Source: a virus
Strand: one strand, 5' to 3'
DNA length: 45,502 bases
Virus record (IMG/VR): IMGVR_UViG_3300010412_000433
Location: 1-45,502 of that record
The position numbers and the translations under genes are program-made. Shown here piece by piece: positions 21,739 through 29,406 of the stretch (the stretch's first letter is position 1; each line of letters opens with the position of its first letter). A model generated the notes under the pieces. That model searched no databases. It saw only the letters and a list, made by a program, of their open reading frames with translations, and was not told the origin of the DNA.

Positions 21739-22686
21739 ATGATCCTATTCACTGCAGACTACCATCTTAAGCTAGGGGCTAAAAATGTACCTAGAGATTG
21801 GGCACGTAATCGTTATTATCAGTTTTTTGAACAAGTACATACTTTAGAAGAACAAGTAGATTTGCATGTTATAGGTGGCGATATATTTGATCGAGTTCCT
21901 ACTATGGAGGAGCTTGAACTTTTCTTTGATTTTATTCGTGGAATAAAAGTTCAGACTTATATTTACGATGGAAACCATGAAGCAACAAAGAAAAATTCAA
22001 CTTTTCTTACCGCACTTAAAAAAGTATGTAAGGATATTAATAAGTTAGTAGACATTATAGATGAGCCGTTTTGTAATAATAGTTTTTCAATACTTCCATA
22101 TTGTGACCTACATAAACCTGGAAGTATTGAAAAGCTAAATAAGAAATTACCACTCTTTACTCATGTACGAGGTGAAATACCTCCCCATGTAATTCCTGAA
22201 GTTGATTTAAGTCGGTTTAATGATTTTCCAGTTGTATTTGCTGGAGACTTACACGCTCATTCAAATACGCAGAGAAATATAGTTTATCCAGGTAGTCCTA
22301 TGACTACAACTTTTCATCGTAATAAAGTAGATACTGGTTATATACTTATAGACGATGATTGGTCTTGGAAGTGGTGTAAATTTGATTTACCTCAATTACT
22401 TCGTAAGACTGTAAGCGATCCGGCTGAAATGATAAAAGGTGAAGTAGATCATATTATTTATGAGTTAGAAGGAGACCTGGGAGATCTTTCTTCAATTAAA
22501 AATAGCGAATTACTTGACAAGAAAGTAGTAAAAAGAAGTAGTGAAACGGCACTTATGCTAGATAAAAGCATGAGTATAGGTGAAGAATTAATAGAATATT
22601 TAAGATATATACTTGAAATTTCTGATGAAAAAATACCAGAAATTGTAAGTTTATTCAATGATTATACTAAACAGATGGAGGCATAA
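21739..22686 (+). CDS. Mre11/SbcD/gp47-like recombination nuclease subunit
   Basis: A 315-residue metallophosphoesterase. Metal-binding motifs in order: ADYHLKLG (D7, H9), GGDIFDRVPT (D48), YDGNHEATKKN (D77-G-N-H-E81) and GDLHAHS (D170, H172, H174). Length and plan match T4 gp47 and SbcD; the C-terminal part is helical. It works with the SMC-like partner encoded next to process DNA ends for recombination-dependent replication. Its ATG has no good SD after the terminator, and the last bases of the gene contain the GGAGG used by the next one. Confidence 0.9.
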   Translation: MILFTADYHLKLGAKNVPRDWARNRYYQFFEQVHTLEEQVDLHVIGGDIFDRVPTMEELELFFDFIRGIKVQTYIYDGNHEATKKNSTFLTALKKVCKDINKLVDIIDEPFCNNSFSILPYCDLHKPGSIEKLNKKLPLFTHVRGEIPPHVIPEVDLSRFNDFPVVFAGDLHAHSNTQRNIVYPGSPMTTTFHRNKVDTGYILIDDDWSWKWCKFDLPQLLRKTVSDPAEMIKGEVDHIIYELEGDLGDLSSIKNSELLDKKVVKRSSETALMLDKSMSIGEELIEYLRYILEISDEKIPEIVSLFNDYTKQMEA

Positions 22687-22690
22687 ATGC

Positions 22691-24487
22691 GTGATTGTAT
22701 TAAAAGATTTAACTTGGAGCAATTGTTTTTCTTATGGCGCAAATAATACACTTAATCTGTCTGAGGAAAGAATTACTCAGATTCTAGGTACAAACGGTGT
22801 TGGGAAGTCATCAATACCTTTAATACTAGAAGAAGTTTTATTTAATAAGAATTCAAAAGGTATTAAGAAGGCGGATATTGCAAACCGCCTTCTCGATGGC
22901 GGCTATTCTATAAATCTTAAGTTTCAAAAAGATGCGGATGAGTACGAAATTGATTTAATTCGTAAAACTACTATTAAAGTACGTTTTTATAAAAATGGCG
23001 AAGATATTAGTAGCCATACTGCAACAAATACCTATAAGACCATTGAAGATGTATTGGGAATAGACTTCAAAACATTTTCACAAGTAGTATATCAAAATGC
23101 AAGCTCTAGCTTGAATTTTTTGACAGCTACAGATAGTAACAGAAAGAAATTCCTTATAGATCTTCTTGGTCTTGAGCAATATGTTAATATTTTTGAAATC
23201 TTTAAAGCAGCTTCTAAAGAAGTTGAAATTGAGTATTCAAAGATAGAGGGTAAGATTTCGTCCATCGAAAAATGGCTCGAAACAAATAAATTGATTGATA
23301 CTACCCCACGGCCCTTAGAAAATTTACCCGAAATATCGGAAAATGACCAGGACCAATTAAGTCATCTTATGGCTGAACTTAAAAATATCTCGGTCACGAA
23401 TCGAAAAATTTCGCAGAATAATAAATATATCGAACTGATAAAAAGTATTGATATTAATAAGATTCGTGAACTACCAGATACAGAGTTTCAATCTTATGAT
23501 GAGCACTTAGCTAAAGTAGGTGAAATAACTTCTACAATTAAGTCCTCTCAGACTATGATTGACAAGCTAGAAAGGTTATCAAATGAATGTCCGACATGTC
23601 AACAGAAAATTACAGAAGATTGGAAAGTTCAACATATTTTCTCAGAACGAAAGAAAGTACAAGAACAAGAAGCGCGAAAAGCAAAAATTGAGGCGCAAAT
23701 CGCGGAGATTCAAAGAAACAATAAAGCATACCAATTAAAGCAACAAAAAACTAAAGAGTGGGAAAGTTTATTCACTCAAATAGATAGATTTCTACCTACC
23801 GCATTAATTGATGAGGAAGAGCTATCACAAAGTATAGCAGAACTAAAACACGCTATAGCTGAACAACAGAAAAAACTTCAAAAGATTGAAAAGTATAATC
23901 AAGAAGCATCAGCTTATAACGCTAGAATTCAAGTAATTTCAGAGCAAACTACAGAGTTTGAAACTGAACTTGCAAATTTACAAAGTACGTATTCTGCGCT
24001 GCAAAATAGACGCGCAAATATGGAGATATTAAAGAAAGCTTTTAGTACAAATGGACTAATAGCATATAAAATAGAGAATCTAGTAAAAGAACTAGAAACT
24101 GTAACAGGAATTTATTTATCTGAATTATCAGATGGACGGTTTACTTTAAACTTCTCTGTTAACAACGATAAGTTAAATGTTGAAATTACAGATAATGGAA
24201 ATGTGGTTGATATTTCAGCCCTCTCTTCTGGAGAGTTGGCACGAGTAAACACAGCCACACTTCTTGGTATTCGTAAACTAATGAATAGTTTATCATCAAA
24301 TCAAATTAATGTTCTATTTCTAGATGAAGTTATGAATGTGTTAGATGAGCAGGGTAGAGAAAAGCTGGTAGAAGTCTTAATTAATGAAGATCTAAATACT
24401 TATATAGTCTCTCATCAGTGGAGTCACCCGCTTCTGGCCAAGATTGAAGTTTGTAAAACAGACGGAATTAGTGAGATTAGTAAGTAA
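22691..24487 (+). CDS. Rad50/SbcC/gp46-like recombination ATPase subunit
   Basis: A 598-residue ABC/SMC-type ATPase. Walker A is GTNGVGKSS (33-41), then a Q-loop (VVYQNASSSLNFL), a coiled-coil arm with a Cys hook NECPTCQQK (C300 and C303), ABC signature LSSGELARVN and Walker B VLFLDEVMNVLD (D545). Long Glu/Lys/Gln-rich stretches around the hook fit a coiled coil. Partner of gp47-like nuclease. I prefer the GTG at 22691, which follows GGAGG at 22678-22682 at 8-base spacing and starts just before the conserved first strand (IVLKDLTWSNCFSYG). An in-frame ATG at 22658 would overlap the upstream gene by 29 bases. Confidence 0.9.
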   Translation: MIVLKDLTWSNCFSYGANNTLNLSEERITQILGTNGVGKSSIPLILEEVLFNKNSKGIKKADIANRLLDGGYSINLKFQKDADEYEIDLIRKTTIKVRFYKNGEDISSHTATNTYKTIEDVLGIDFKTFSQVVYQNASSSLNFLTATDSNRKKFLIDLLGLEQYVNIFEIFKAASKEVEIEYSKIEGKISSIEKWLETNKLIDTTPRPLENLPEISENDQDQLSHLMAELKNISVTNRKISQNNKYIELIKSIDINKIRELPDTEFQSYDEHLAKVGEITSTIKSSQTMIDKLERLSNECPTCQQKITEDWKVQHIFSERKKVQEQEARKAKIEAQIAEIQRNNKAYQLKQQKTKEWESLFTQIDRFLPTALIDEEELSQSIAELKHAIAEQQKKLQKIEKYNQEASAYNARIQVISEQTTEFETELANLQSTYSALQNRRANMEILKKAFSTNGLIAYKIENLVKELETVTGIYLSELSDGRFTLNFSVNNDKLNVEITDNGNVVDISALSSGELARVNTATLLGIRKLMNSLSSNQINVLFLDEVMNVLDEQGREKLVEVLINEDLNTYIVSHQWSHPLLAKIEVCKTDGISEISK

Positions 24488-25164
24488 TGGTAGATTCAAT
24501 ACACTATTTGTACAAAATAACAAACTTAGATAATGGAAAAAGTTATATTGGAGTATCTTTAAATCCAGAAGAACGTTGGAAAGCTCATTTAAATGCTAGA
24601 AAAGATGGTAGTATTGAAATGGCTAAGGATGTCCCATTTAAGTCTAAGTGTGAAATATTAGATAAAGGTTCTGAAGCTTATATTTATAAAAGAGAGATTG
24701 AAGAAATCAAAAACCAAAATACTTTAATACCTAAAGGATATAATATTAGTTTAGGCGGTACAGGATGTTCTGGTAGGCTAGGTAGTAAGCATCCACTATC
24801 AACATTAACAGAAGCAGAAGTTTTAAATATTAGGAATTTATACGCTACCGAAAAATTCACTCAAAAAGAATTAGGTGCTATTTTTAATACTACTTGTTTT
24901 ACTATAAGTAAGATCATACGAGGCGATCGATGGAAACACGTAGCGGGTCCAACTATCAAACAAAATGTAGTTGGAGAATTAAATCCTGCAGCTAAACTTT
25001 CTGAAGAAAAGGTACTTGATATAAGAAAAAAATATGCTACAGGTAAGTTTACTCAAGCACAACTTGGAGCTCTCTACGGGGTGGGTTTCAAAGCTATTAG
25101 TAAAATTATAACTGGGCAAAGGTGGGCTAGTGTAGGGGGCCCAATAAAAGGAAAGGATTACTAA
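24487..25164 (+). CDS. Free-standing GIY-YIG homing endonuclease
   Basis: A 225-residue protein. The N-terminus has YLYKITNLDNGKSYIGVS with the GIY-YIG equivalents YLY and YIG, followed by a conserved Arg helix (PEERWKAHL), the glutamate in the later helix (EAYIYKREIEEIK) and the N-x-x-x-G-G-x-G loop (NISLGGTGCSG). Two copies of a DNA-binding unit follow: LTEAEVLNIRNLYATEKFTQ... KIIRGDRW and LSEEKVLDIRKKYATGKFTQ... KIITGQRW, each a small HTH ending in W. It starts with TAATG overlap with gp46. Such enzymes cleave a related phage at the same place and spread by gene conversion. It breaks up an otherwise normal recombination cluster. Confidence 0.88.
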   Translation: MVDSIHYLYKITNLDNGKSYIGVSLNPEERWKAHLNARKDGSIEMAKDVPFKSKCEILDKGSEAYIYKREIEEIKNQNTLIPKGYNISLGGTGCSGRLGSKHPLSTLTEAEVLNIRNLYATEKFTQKELGAIFNTTCFTISKIIRGDRWKHVAGPTIKQNVVGELNPAAKLSEEKVLDIRKKYATGKFTQAQLGALYGVGFKAISKIITGQRWASVGGPIKGKDY

Positions 25165-25165
25165 T

Positions 25166-25603
25166 ATGGTTGACAGTCGACAGAAAGGGGCTAGAGGCGA
25201 ATATTTAGTTAGGGATTTGCTTCGAACCTATACAACGCTTCCTTTTGAGAGAGTGCCAACCTCTGGAGCACTTGCTTATTTAAAAGGAGATTTATATGTC
25301 CCTAACAAAGAAAATATATTTTGTATAGAAGTAAAGAATTATGAAAAGAGTCCTTTATCTGATAAGGTTTTTACAAACAAAGTAAATTATCTAACCTCCT
25401 GGTGGACAAAATTATGTGATCAAGCTGAAGGACGACAACAAAAGCCTTTACTTTTCTTTAAATATTCAAGGTCAAAAGTATTTGTAGTAACAGATATAAT
25501 GCCTGATAAAACAAAATATATGCATATCTCTTGGTTAAATTGTTTTATTATGTTAGCAGAAGAATGGTTAACTCAAGAAGAGATATACTTTTTAAAGGAT
25601 TAA
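25166..25603 (+). CDS. PD-(D/E)XK endonuclease, Holliday-junction resolvase-like
   Basis: A 145-residue protein with the nuclease core: KGARGEYLVRDLL (the early Glu), TSGALAYLKGDLYVP (the Asp of the G-D), CIEVKNYEK (E-x-K). This order matches Hjc/RecU-like resolvases and phage Holliday-junction resolvase annotations. It sits between the homing endonuclease and the FEN-type exonuclease, all recombination or repair genes. AAGGA precedes the ATG. Whether it cuts four-way junctions or ssDNA flaps is not decidable here. Confidence 0.8.
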   Translation: MVDSRQKGARGEYLVRDLLRTYTTLPFERVPTSGALAYLKGDLYVPNKENIFCIEVKNYEKSPLSDKVFTNKVNYLTSWWTKLCDQAEGRQQKPLLFFKYSRSKVFVVTDIMPDKTKYMHISWLNCFIMLAEEWLTQEEIYFLKD

Positions 25604-25605
25604 AT

Positions 25606-26460
25606 ATGAAGTTAAGCGATAAGATAGCAAAAAAGTTAGATAATAATAATCTTTTGATTGTTGATTCCATGAACCTTGCATTTCGTTGGAAGCATCAAAA
25701 GAAATCAACTTTTAGTCTCGAATATATGCGTACTGTAGAAAGTTTAGCGCAGTCATATGATTGCGCGCATATTATTGTACTTGCTGATCAGGGAGTCAGT
25801 GCTTATCGTCAAAACATATGTGAAGACTACAAAGCGAATCGAAAAGAAAAGTACAAAGATCAGACAGAAGAAGAAAAAGCAGAGATGCTTCGTTTCTTCA
25901 ATGAGTATGATAAGACTTTAACTGAGCTATCTAAAAAGTATCTAGTACTGCGTAAAAAGAATGTTGAAGCAGATGATTTAGCTGCATTTATTGTAAAACA
26001 TAGAAAGTCATTTGGTGTTGATAATATTTGGTTAATCTCAAGCGATAAGGATTGGGATCTACTAGTAAATGATTACGTATCACGATTCTCTACAGTAACA
26101 AGAAAGGAAACAACTGTACTTAATTGGGATGAGCATTTTAATTTTCCAATTGAGGAATATATTAGTTATAAAGTTTTATCAGGAGATAAAGGTGACAATA
26201 TCTCAGGTATTCCAACTGTTGGGCCAGTACGCGCTACACAGTTAATTAATACTTATGGATCAGCATTTGATATTTATGATAATATTCCATTAGATGGAAC
26301 GTATAAGTACATTCAAAATATTAATGAAAACGCTGAAGTAATTCTTAGAAATTATGAGCTTATGGATTTATTAAGCTATTGTGAACAGGCAATACAATTT
26401 CCAGGACATTCTGTTGAGGAAGTTCAAGGAGAAATTGCTAAGGCATTGAATGGAGATTAA
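25606..26460 (+). CDS. FEN-type 5'-3' exonuclease
   Basis: A 284-residue protein of the T4 RNase H/T5 D15/Pol I N-domain family. IVDSMNLAFRW (D20) is the first metal ligand; NICEDYKANRKEKYKD is the R/K arch-like region; VEADDLAAF, LISSDKDWDLLV and SGDKGDNISGIPTVGP are the following Asp clusters leading into the H3TH DNA-binding motif. It removes primers and flaps in the lagging strand, making up for the 5' nuclease that this polymerase lacks. ATG at 25606 follows AAAGGA; the in-frame extension to 25531 lies in the resolvase gene and is rejected. Confidence 0.9.
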   Translation: MKLSDKIAKKLDNNNLLIVDSMNLAFRWKHQKKSTFSLEYMRTVESLAQSYDCAHIIVLADQGVSAYRQNICEDYKANRKEKYKDQTEEEKAEMLRFFNEYDKTLTELSKKYLVLRKKNVEADDLAAFIVKHRKSFGVDNIWLISSDKDWDLLVNDYVSRFSTVTRKETTVLNWDEHFNFPIEEYISYKVLSGDKGDNISGIPTVGPVRATQLINTYGSAFDIYDNIPLDGTYKYIQNINENAEVILRNYELMDLLSYCEQAIQFPGHSVEEVQGEIAKALNGD

Positions 26461-26462
26461 AA

Positions 26463-28394
26463 ATGCTTCCGACAGAATATCAAAAGTTTATTCATTTAAG
26501 TAGATATGCTCGATATAATACTGAGCTAGGACGTAGAGAGACATGGGAAGAAACCGTAGCTCGATATTTTGACTTTTTTGAAGGTCATTTAAGAAGTGAA
26601 TATCCTGGAAGTGAGGATTTTTTCAAAGCAGCTAGGCCCGAGTTAGAAAATGCAGTACTAGATTTAGAGATAATGCCCTCTATGCGCTGTCTTATGACTG
26701 CGGGTAAGGCTTTACGACGTGATAATGTAGCAGGATATAACTGTTCATTTCTTTGTGTAGACTCGCCTAGAGCATTTGATGAAACAATGTACATTCTTAT
26801 GTGTGGTACTGGAGTAGGATTTTCTGTTGAAAGACAGGAAATTAATAAACTTCCAGTAGTTGCCGAGGAGTTTTTTGATAGTGAAACTACTATTCTTGTA
26901 CAAGATTCCAAGTTGGGTTGGGCATCAGCATTTAGAGAGCTCATTTCAATGTTGTATGCTGGTCGTATACCTAAGTATGATCTATCTCAACTAAGACCTG
27001 CTGGCTCAAGGCTAAAAACTTTTGGTGGACGTTCCTCTGGTCCTGGGCCACTTGATGAGTTGTTTAACTTTGCTATAAATACTTTTAAGAATGCTGCTGG
27101 TCGTAAACTTACATCTCTTGAATGTCATGATATTATGTGTAAAATCGGAGATATTGTTGTAGTTGGTGGTGTACGTCGTTCAGCATTAATTTCACTATCA
27201 AATCTTTCAGATGAACGTATGCGACATGCTAAGAGTGGTAAATGGTGGGAAGAAAATGGTCAGCGTGCTTTAGCAAATAATAGCGTAGCATACTCAGAAA
27301 AACCTGATATGGATATTTTTATTCGTGAATGGATGGCTCTTATTGAGTCAAAATCTGGCGAAAGAGGTATCTTCAATGTTGAAGCAGCTCAAAAACATGC
27401 TAACAGGAATGGTCGCAGAGATGGCTCATTAGTTCGTGGTACAAATCCATGCTCGGAGATTCTACTGCGCAATAAGCAGTTTTGTAATCTATCTGAAGTA
27501 GTAGTTCGATCAGAAGACGGTTTTGGAGATTTAGAAAGAAAAGTTAAACTGGCAACTATTCTTGGAACTCTTCAAGCATCATTAGTAGATTTTAGATATC
27601 TTTCCAAAGATTGGGCTAAAAATACTAAAGAAGAAGCTCTTCTTGGTGTTTCATTAACTGGAATTATGGATAATGAGCTTTTAAATGGAAGTATTGATAA
27701 GGAAGACTTAGAAAACATTTTAGAAAGGCTAAAAATAGTGGCGGTTGAAACAAACCAAACATGGGCTGATGCGATTGGAATTAATCGATCTGCAGCAATA
27801 ACTTGTATAAAGCCCTCTGGCACAGTATCTCAACTAGTGGATTCTGCATCTGGTATTCATCCACGCTATAGTGATTATTATATTCGCACAGTTCGTGCAG
27901 ATAAAAAGGATCCACTCGCTCGTTTTATGAAGGATGCAGGTTTTCCAGTAGAAGATGATGTTACTAAGCCTGATCATAATTATGTATTTAGTTTTCCTAT
28001 GATATCACCGGAAACAAGTATTATGCGTGATGAGATGACGGCTATTGAGCAGCTTGAAATGTGGAAAACCTATGCAACACATTGGTGTGAGCATAAACCT
28101 TCAATTACTGTATATGTTCATGAAAATGAATGGTTGGAAGTTGGGGCTTGGGTCTATAAGAATTTTGCTCACATGAGTGGCGTTTCTTTTCTACCCCATA
28201 CAAAACATGCATATAAGCAAGCTCCTTATCAAGAAATTTCTGAAGAAAAATTCTATGAGGCAATGAAGGCTATGCCAGATAATGTTAACTGGATGGATCT
28301 TATAAATTATGAAAGTGAAGACAACACTTCAGGATCTCAAACACTAGCTTGTGTTGGAGGTGTTTGTGAGGTTGTAGACTTAACGGACGAATAA
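26463..28394 (+). CDS. nrdJ: Adenosylcobalamin-dependent (class II) ribonucleotide reductase, monomeric type
   Basis: A 643-residue enzyme that reduces ribonucleotides to deoxyribonucleotides, using B12 to form a thiyl radical. Key residues can be read off with the spacing of the Lactobacillus enzyme: C94 and C341 (redox pair), N328-P-C330-S-E332 (radical Cys and Glu in NPCSEILL), and a C-terminal pair C-V-G-G-V-C. The segment LMCGTGVGFSVER is also typical. Monomeric class II RNR needs neither NrdB nor oxygen, only cobalamin. It ends the nucleotide/replication part of the operon and abuts a gene whose first codons encode a terminator-like hairpin. Confidence 0.95.
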   Translation: MLPTEYQKFIHLSRYARYNTELGRRETWEETVARYFDFFEGHLRSEYPGSEDFFKAARPELENAVLDLEIMPSMRCLMTAGKALRRDNVAGYNCSFLCVDSPRAFDETMYILMCGTGVGFSVERQEINKLPVVAEEFFDSETTILVQDSKLGWASAFRELISMLYAGRIPKYDLSQLRPAGSRLKTFGGRSSGPGPLDELFNFAINTFKNAAGRKLTSLECHDIMCKIGDIVVVGGVRRSALISLSNLSDERMRHAKSGKWWEENGQRALANNSVAYSEKPDMDIFIREWMALIESKSGERGIFNVEAAQKHANRNGRRDGSLVRGTNPCSEILLRNKQFCNLSEVVVRSEDGFGDLERKVKLATILGTLQASLVDFRYLSKDWAKNTKEEALLGVSLTGIMDNELLNGSIDKEDLENILERLKIVAVETNQTWADAIGINRSAAITCIKPSGTVSQLVDSASGIHPRYSDYYIRTVRADKKDPLARFMKDAGFPVEDDVTKPDHNYVFSFPMISPETSIMRDEMTAIEQLEMWKTYATHWCEHKPSITVYVHENEWLEVGAWVYKNFAHMSGVSFLPHTKHAYKQAPYQEISEEKFYEAMKAMPDNVNWMDLINYESEDNTSGSQTLACVGGVCEVVDLTDE

Positions 28395-28395
28395 T

Positions 28396-29406
28396 ATGAA
28401 TATTTCACCAAGAATTGGTATTGTTGATTCTATCTTAAAAGCGGGCGGAGCAATTCGCCCGCTTTTAGTACCTGCAAATCTTACAAATGGAACAGGATTA
28501 TTAAATCCATCTGTATATAATGATAATGGAAAGATATTAGTAAATATTCGACATGTAGGATATACGCTTTATCATAGTGAAGTTGGTCTTTATGAGCATC
28601 AATATGGACCACTTCAATATCTACATCCAGAAAATGATAGACATCTTCGTACATTTAATTTTATAGCTGAATTAGATGATGATTTAAATATTGTAGGACT
28701 TACTAAGGTTAATACGGATAGATTTGATGTAGAACCTAAATGGGAATTTGTTGGTTTAGAAGACTGTCGAGTAGTTCGATGGGATGGCAGACTTTATATT
28801 TGTGGAGTTAGAAGAGATACAACTCCAAATGGTCAGGGACGAATGGAACTTTCTGAACTAAATGAAAAGTATGAAGAAATTTCTCGTTTTCGTATTCCTG
28901 CTCCAGGTCCTGATAGTTCTTATTGTGAAAAGAATTGGATGCCTGTTATAGATATGCCTTATCATTATGTGAAATGGTCTAATCCTACAGAAGTAGTTAA
29001 AGTTGACGTAAATAAAGGAACATGTGAAACCGTCGTTTTAGATGAAAGTAAGTATATATCTAGATCTGCTGATCTTCGTGGAGGTTCTCAAGTAATTCCA
29101 TTTAAAGGTTATCATATAGCTCTCATTCACGAAGTAAATTTATATAATAGTGAGTTAGGTAGAAAGAATGGGCGTTATCGACATAGATTTTTAGTTTGGG
29201 ATAACGATTGGAATTTAATACAAATATCTCCGTTGTTTTCATTTTTAACTGGAGAAATTGAATTTGCTGCTGGTATGGCTGAATATGAGGATGACTTTTT
29301 AATAACTTTTGGTTTTCAAGATAATGCAGCATTTATAGTAAAAGTAAATAAAGATTATCTTTGGGATTTTATTTGGGAGAAAGAAGATGCTTCAGCAAGC
29401 ACTTGA
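28396..29406 (+). CDS. Five-bladed beta-propeller protein, GH43/GH130-like
   Basis: A 336-residue protein. It has alternating strands with conserved blocks LLNPSVYNDNGKILVNIRHV, KWEFVGLEDCRVVRWDGRLYICG and RHRFLVWDN, an arrangement like GH130 mannoside phosphorylases and related GH43-type propellers (N-P-S ... R ... E-D-x-R ... G-x-Y). Catalytic assignment is not possible: homologues in phages and algae-associated bacteria are often only called glycosidase-related. It is the first of two carbohydrate-type genes placed after RNR. The ATG at 28396 follows the RNR stop after one base, preceded by a weak GGA. A strong hairpin spans codons 14-24 (see terminator). Confidence 0.55.
   Translation: MNISPRIGIVDSILKAGGAIRPLLVPANLTNGTGLLNPSVYNDNGKILVNIRHVGYTLYHSEVGLYEHQYGPLQYLHPENDRHLRTFNFIAELDDDLNIVGLTKVNTDRFDVEPKWEFVGLEDCRVVRWDGRLYICGVRRDTTPNGQGRMELSELNEKYEEISRFRIPAPGPDSSYCEKNWMPVIDMPYHYVKWSNPTEVVKVDVNKGTCETVVLDESKYISRSADLRGGSQVIPFKGYHIALIHEVNLYNSELGRKNGRYRHRFLVWDNDWNLIQISPLFSFLTGEIEFAAGMAEYEDDFLITFGFQDNAAFIVKVNKDYLWDFIWEKEDASAST
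28437..28466 (+). terminator. Terminator-like hairpin inside the 5' coding region of the propeller gene
   Basis: AAAAGCGGGCG / CGCCCGCTTTT, an 11-bp perfect stem with an 8-base loop (GAGCAATT), ending in a short U-run (TTTTAG). It begins about 43 bases past the RNR stop. The codons AAA GCG GGC GGA ... CGC CCG CTT are GC-rich in an AT-rich gene. Whether it terminates RNR mRNA or attenuates the next gene depends on ribosome coverage. Confidence 0.7.

Noticed and set aside
25531-25605. Upstream extension of the FEN exonuclease
   Set aside because: It lies inside the resolvase-like gene in another frame. The ATG at 25606 has AAAGGA in front and begins just before the conserved first strand.
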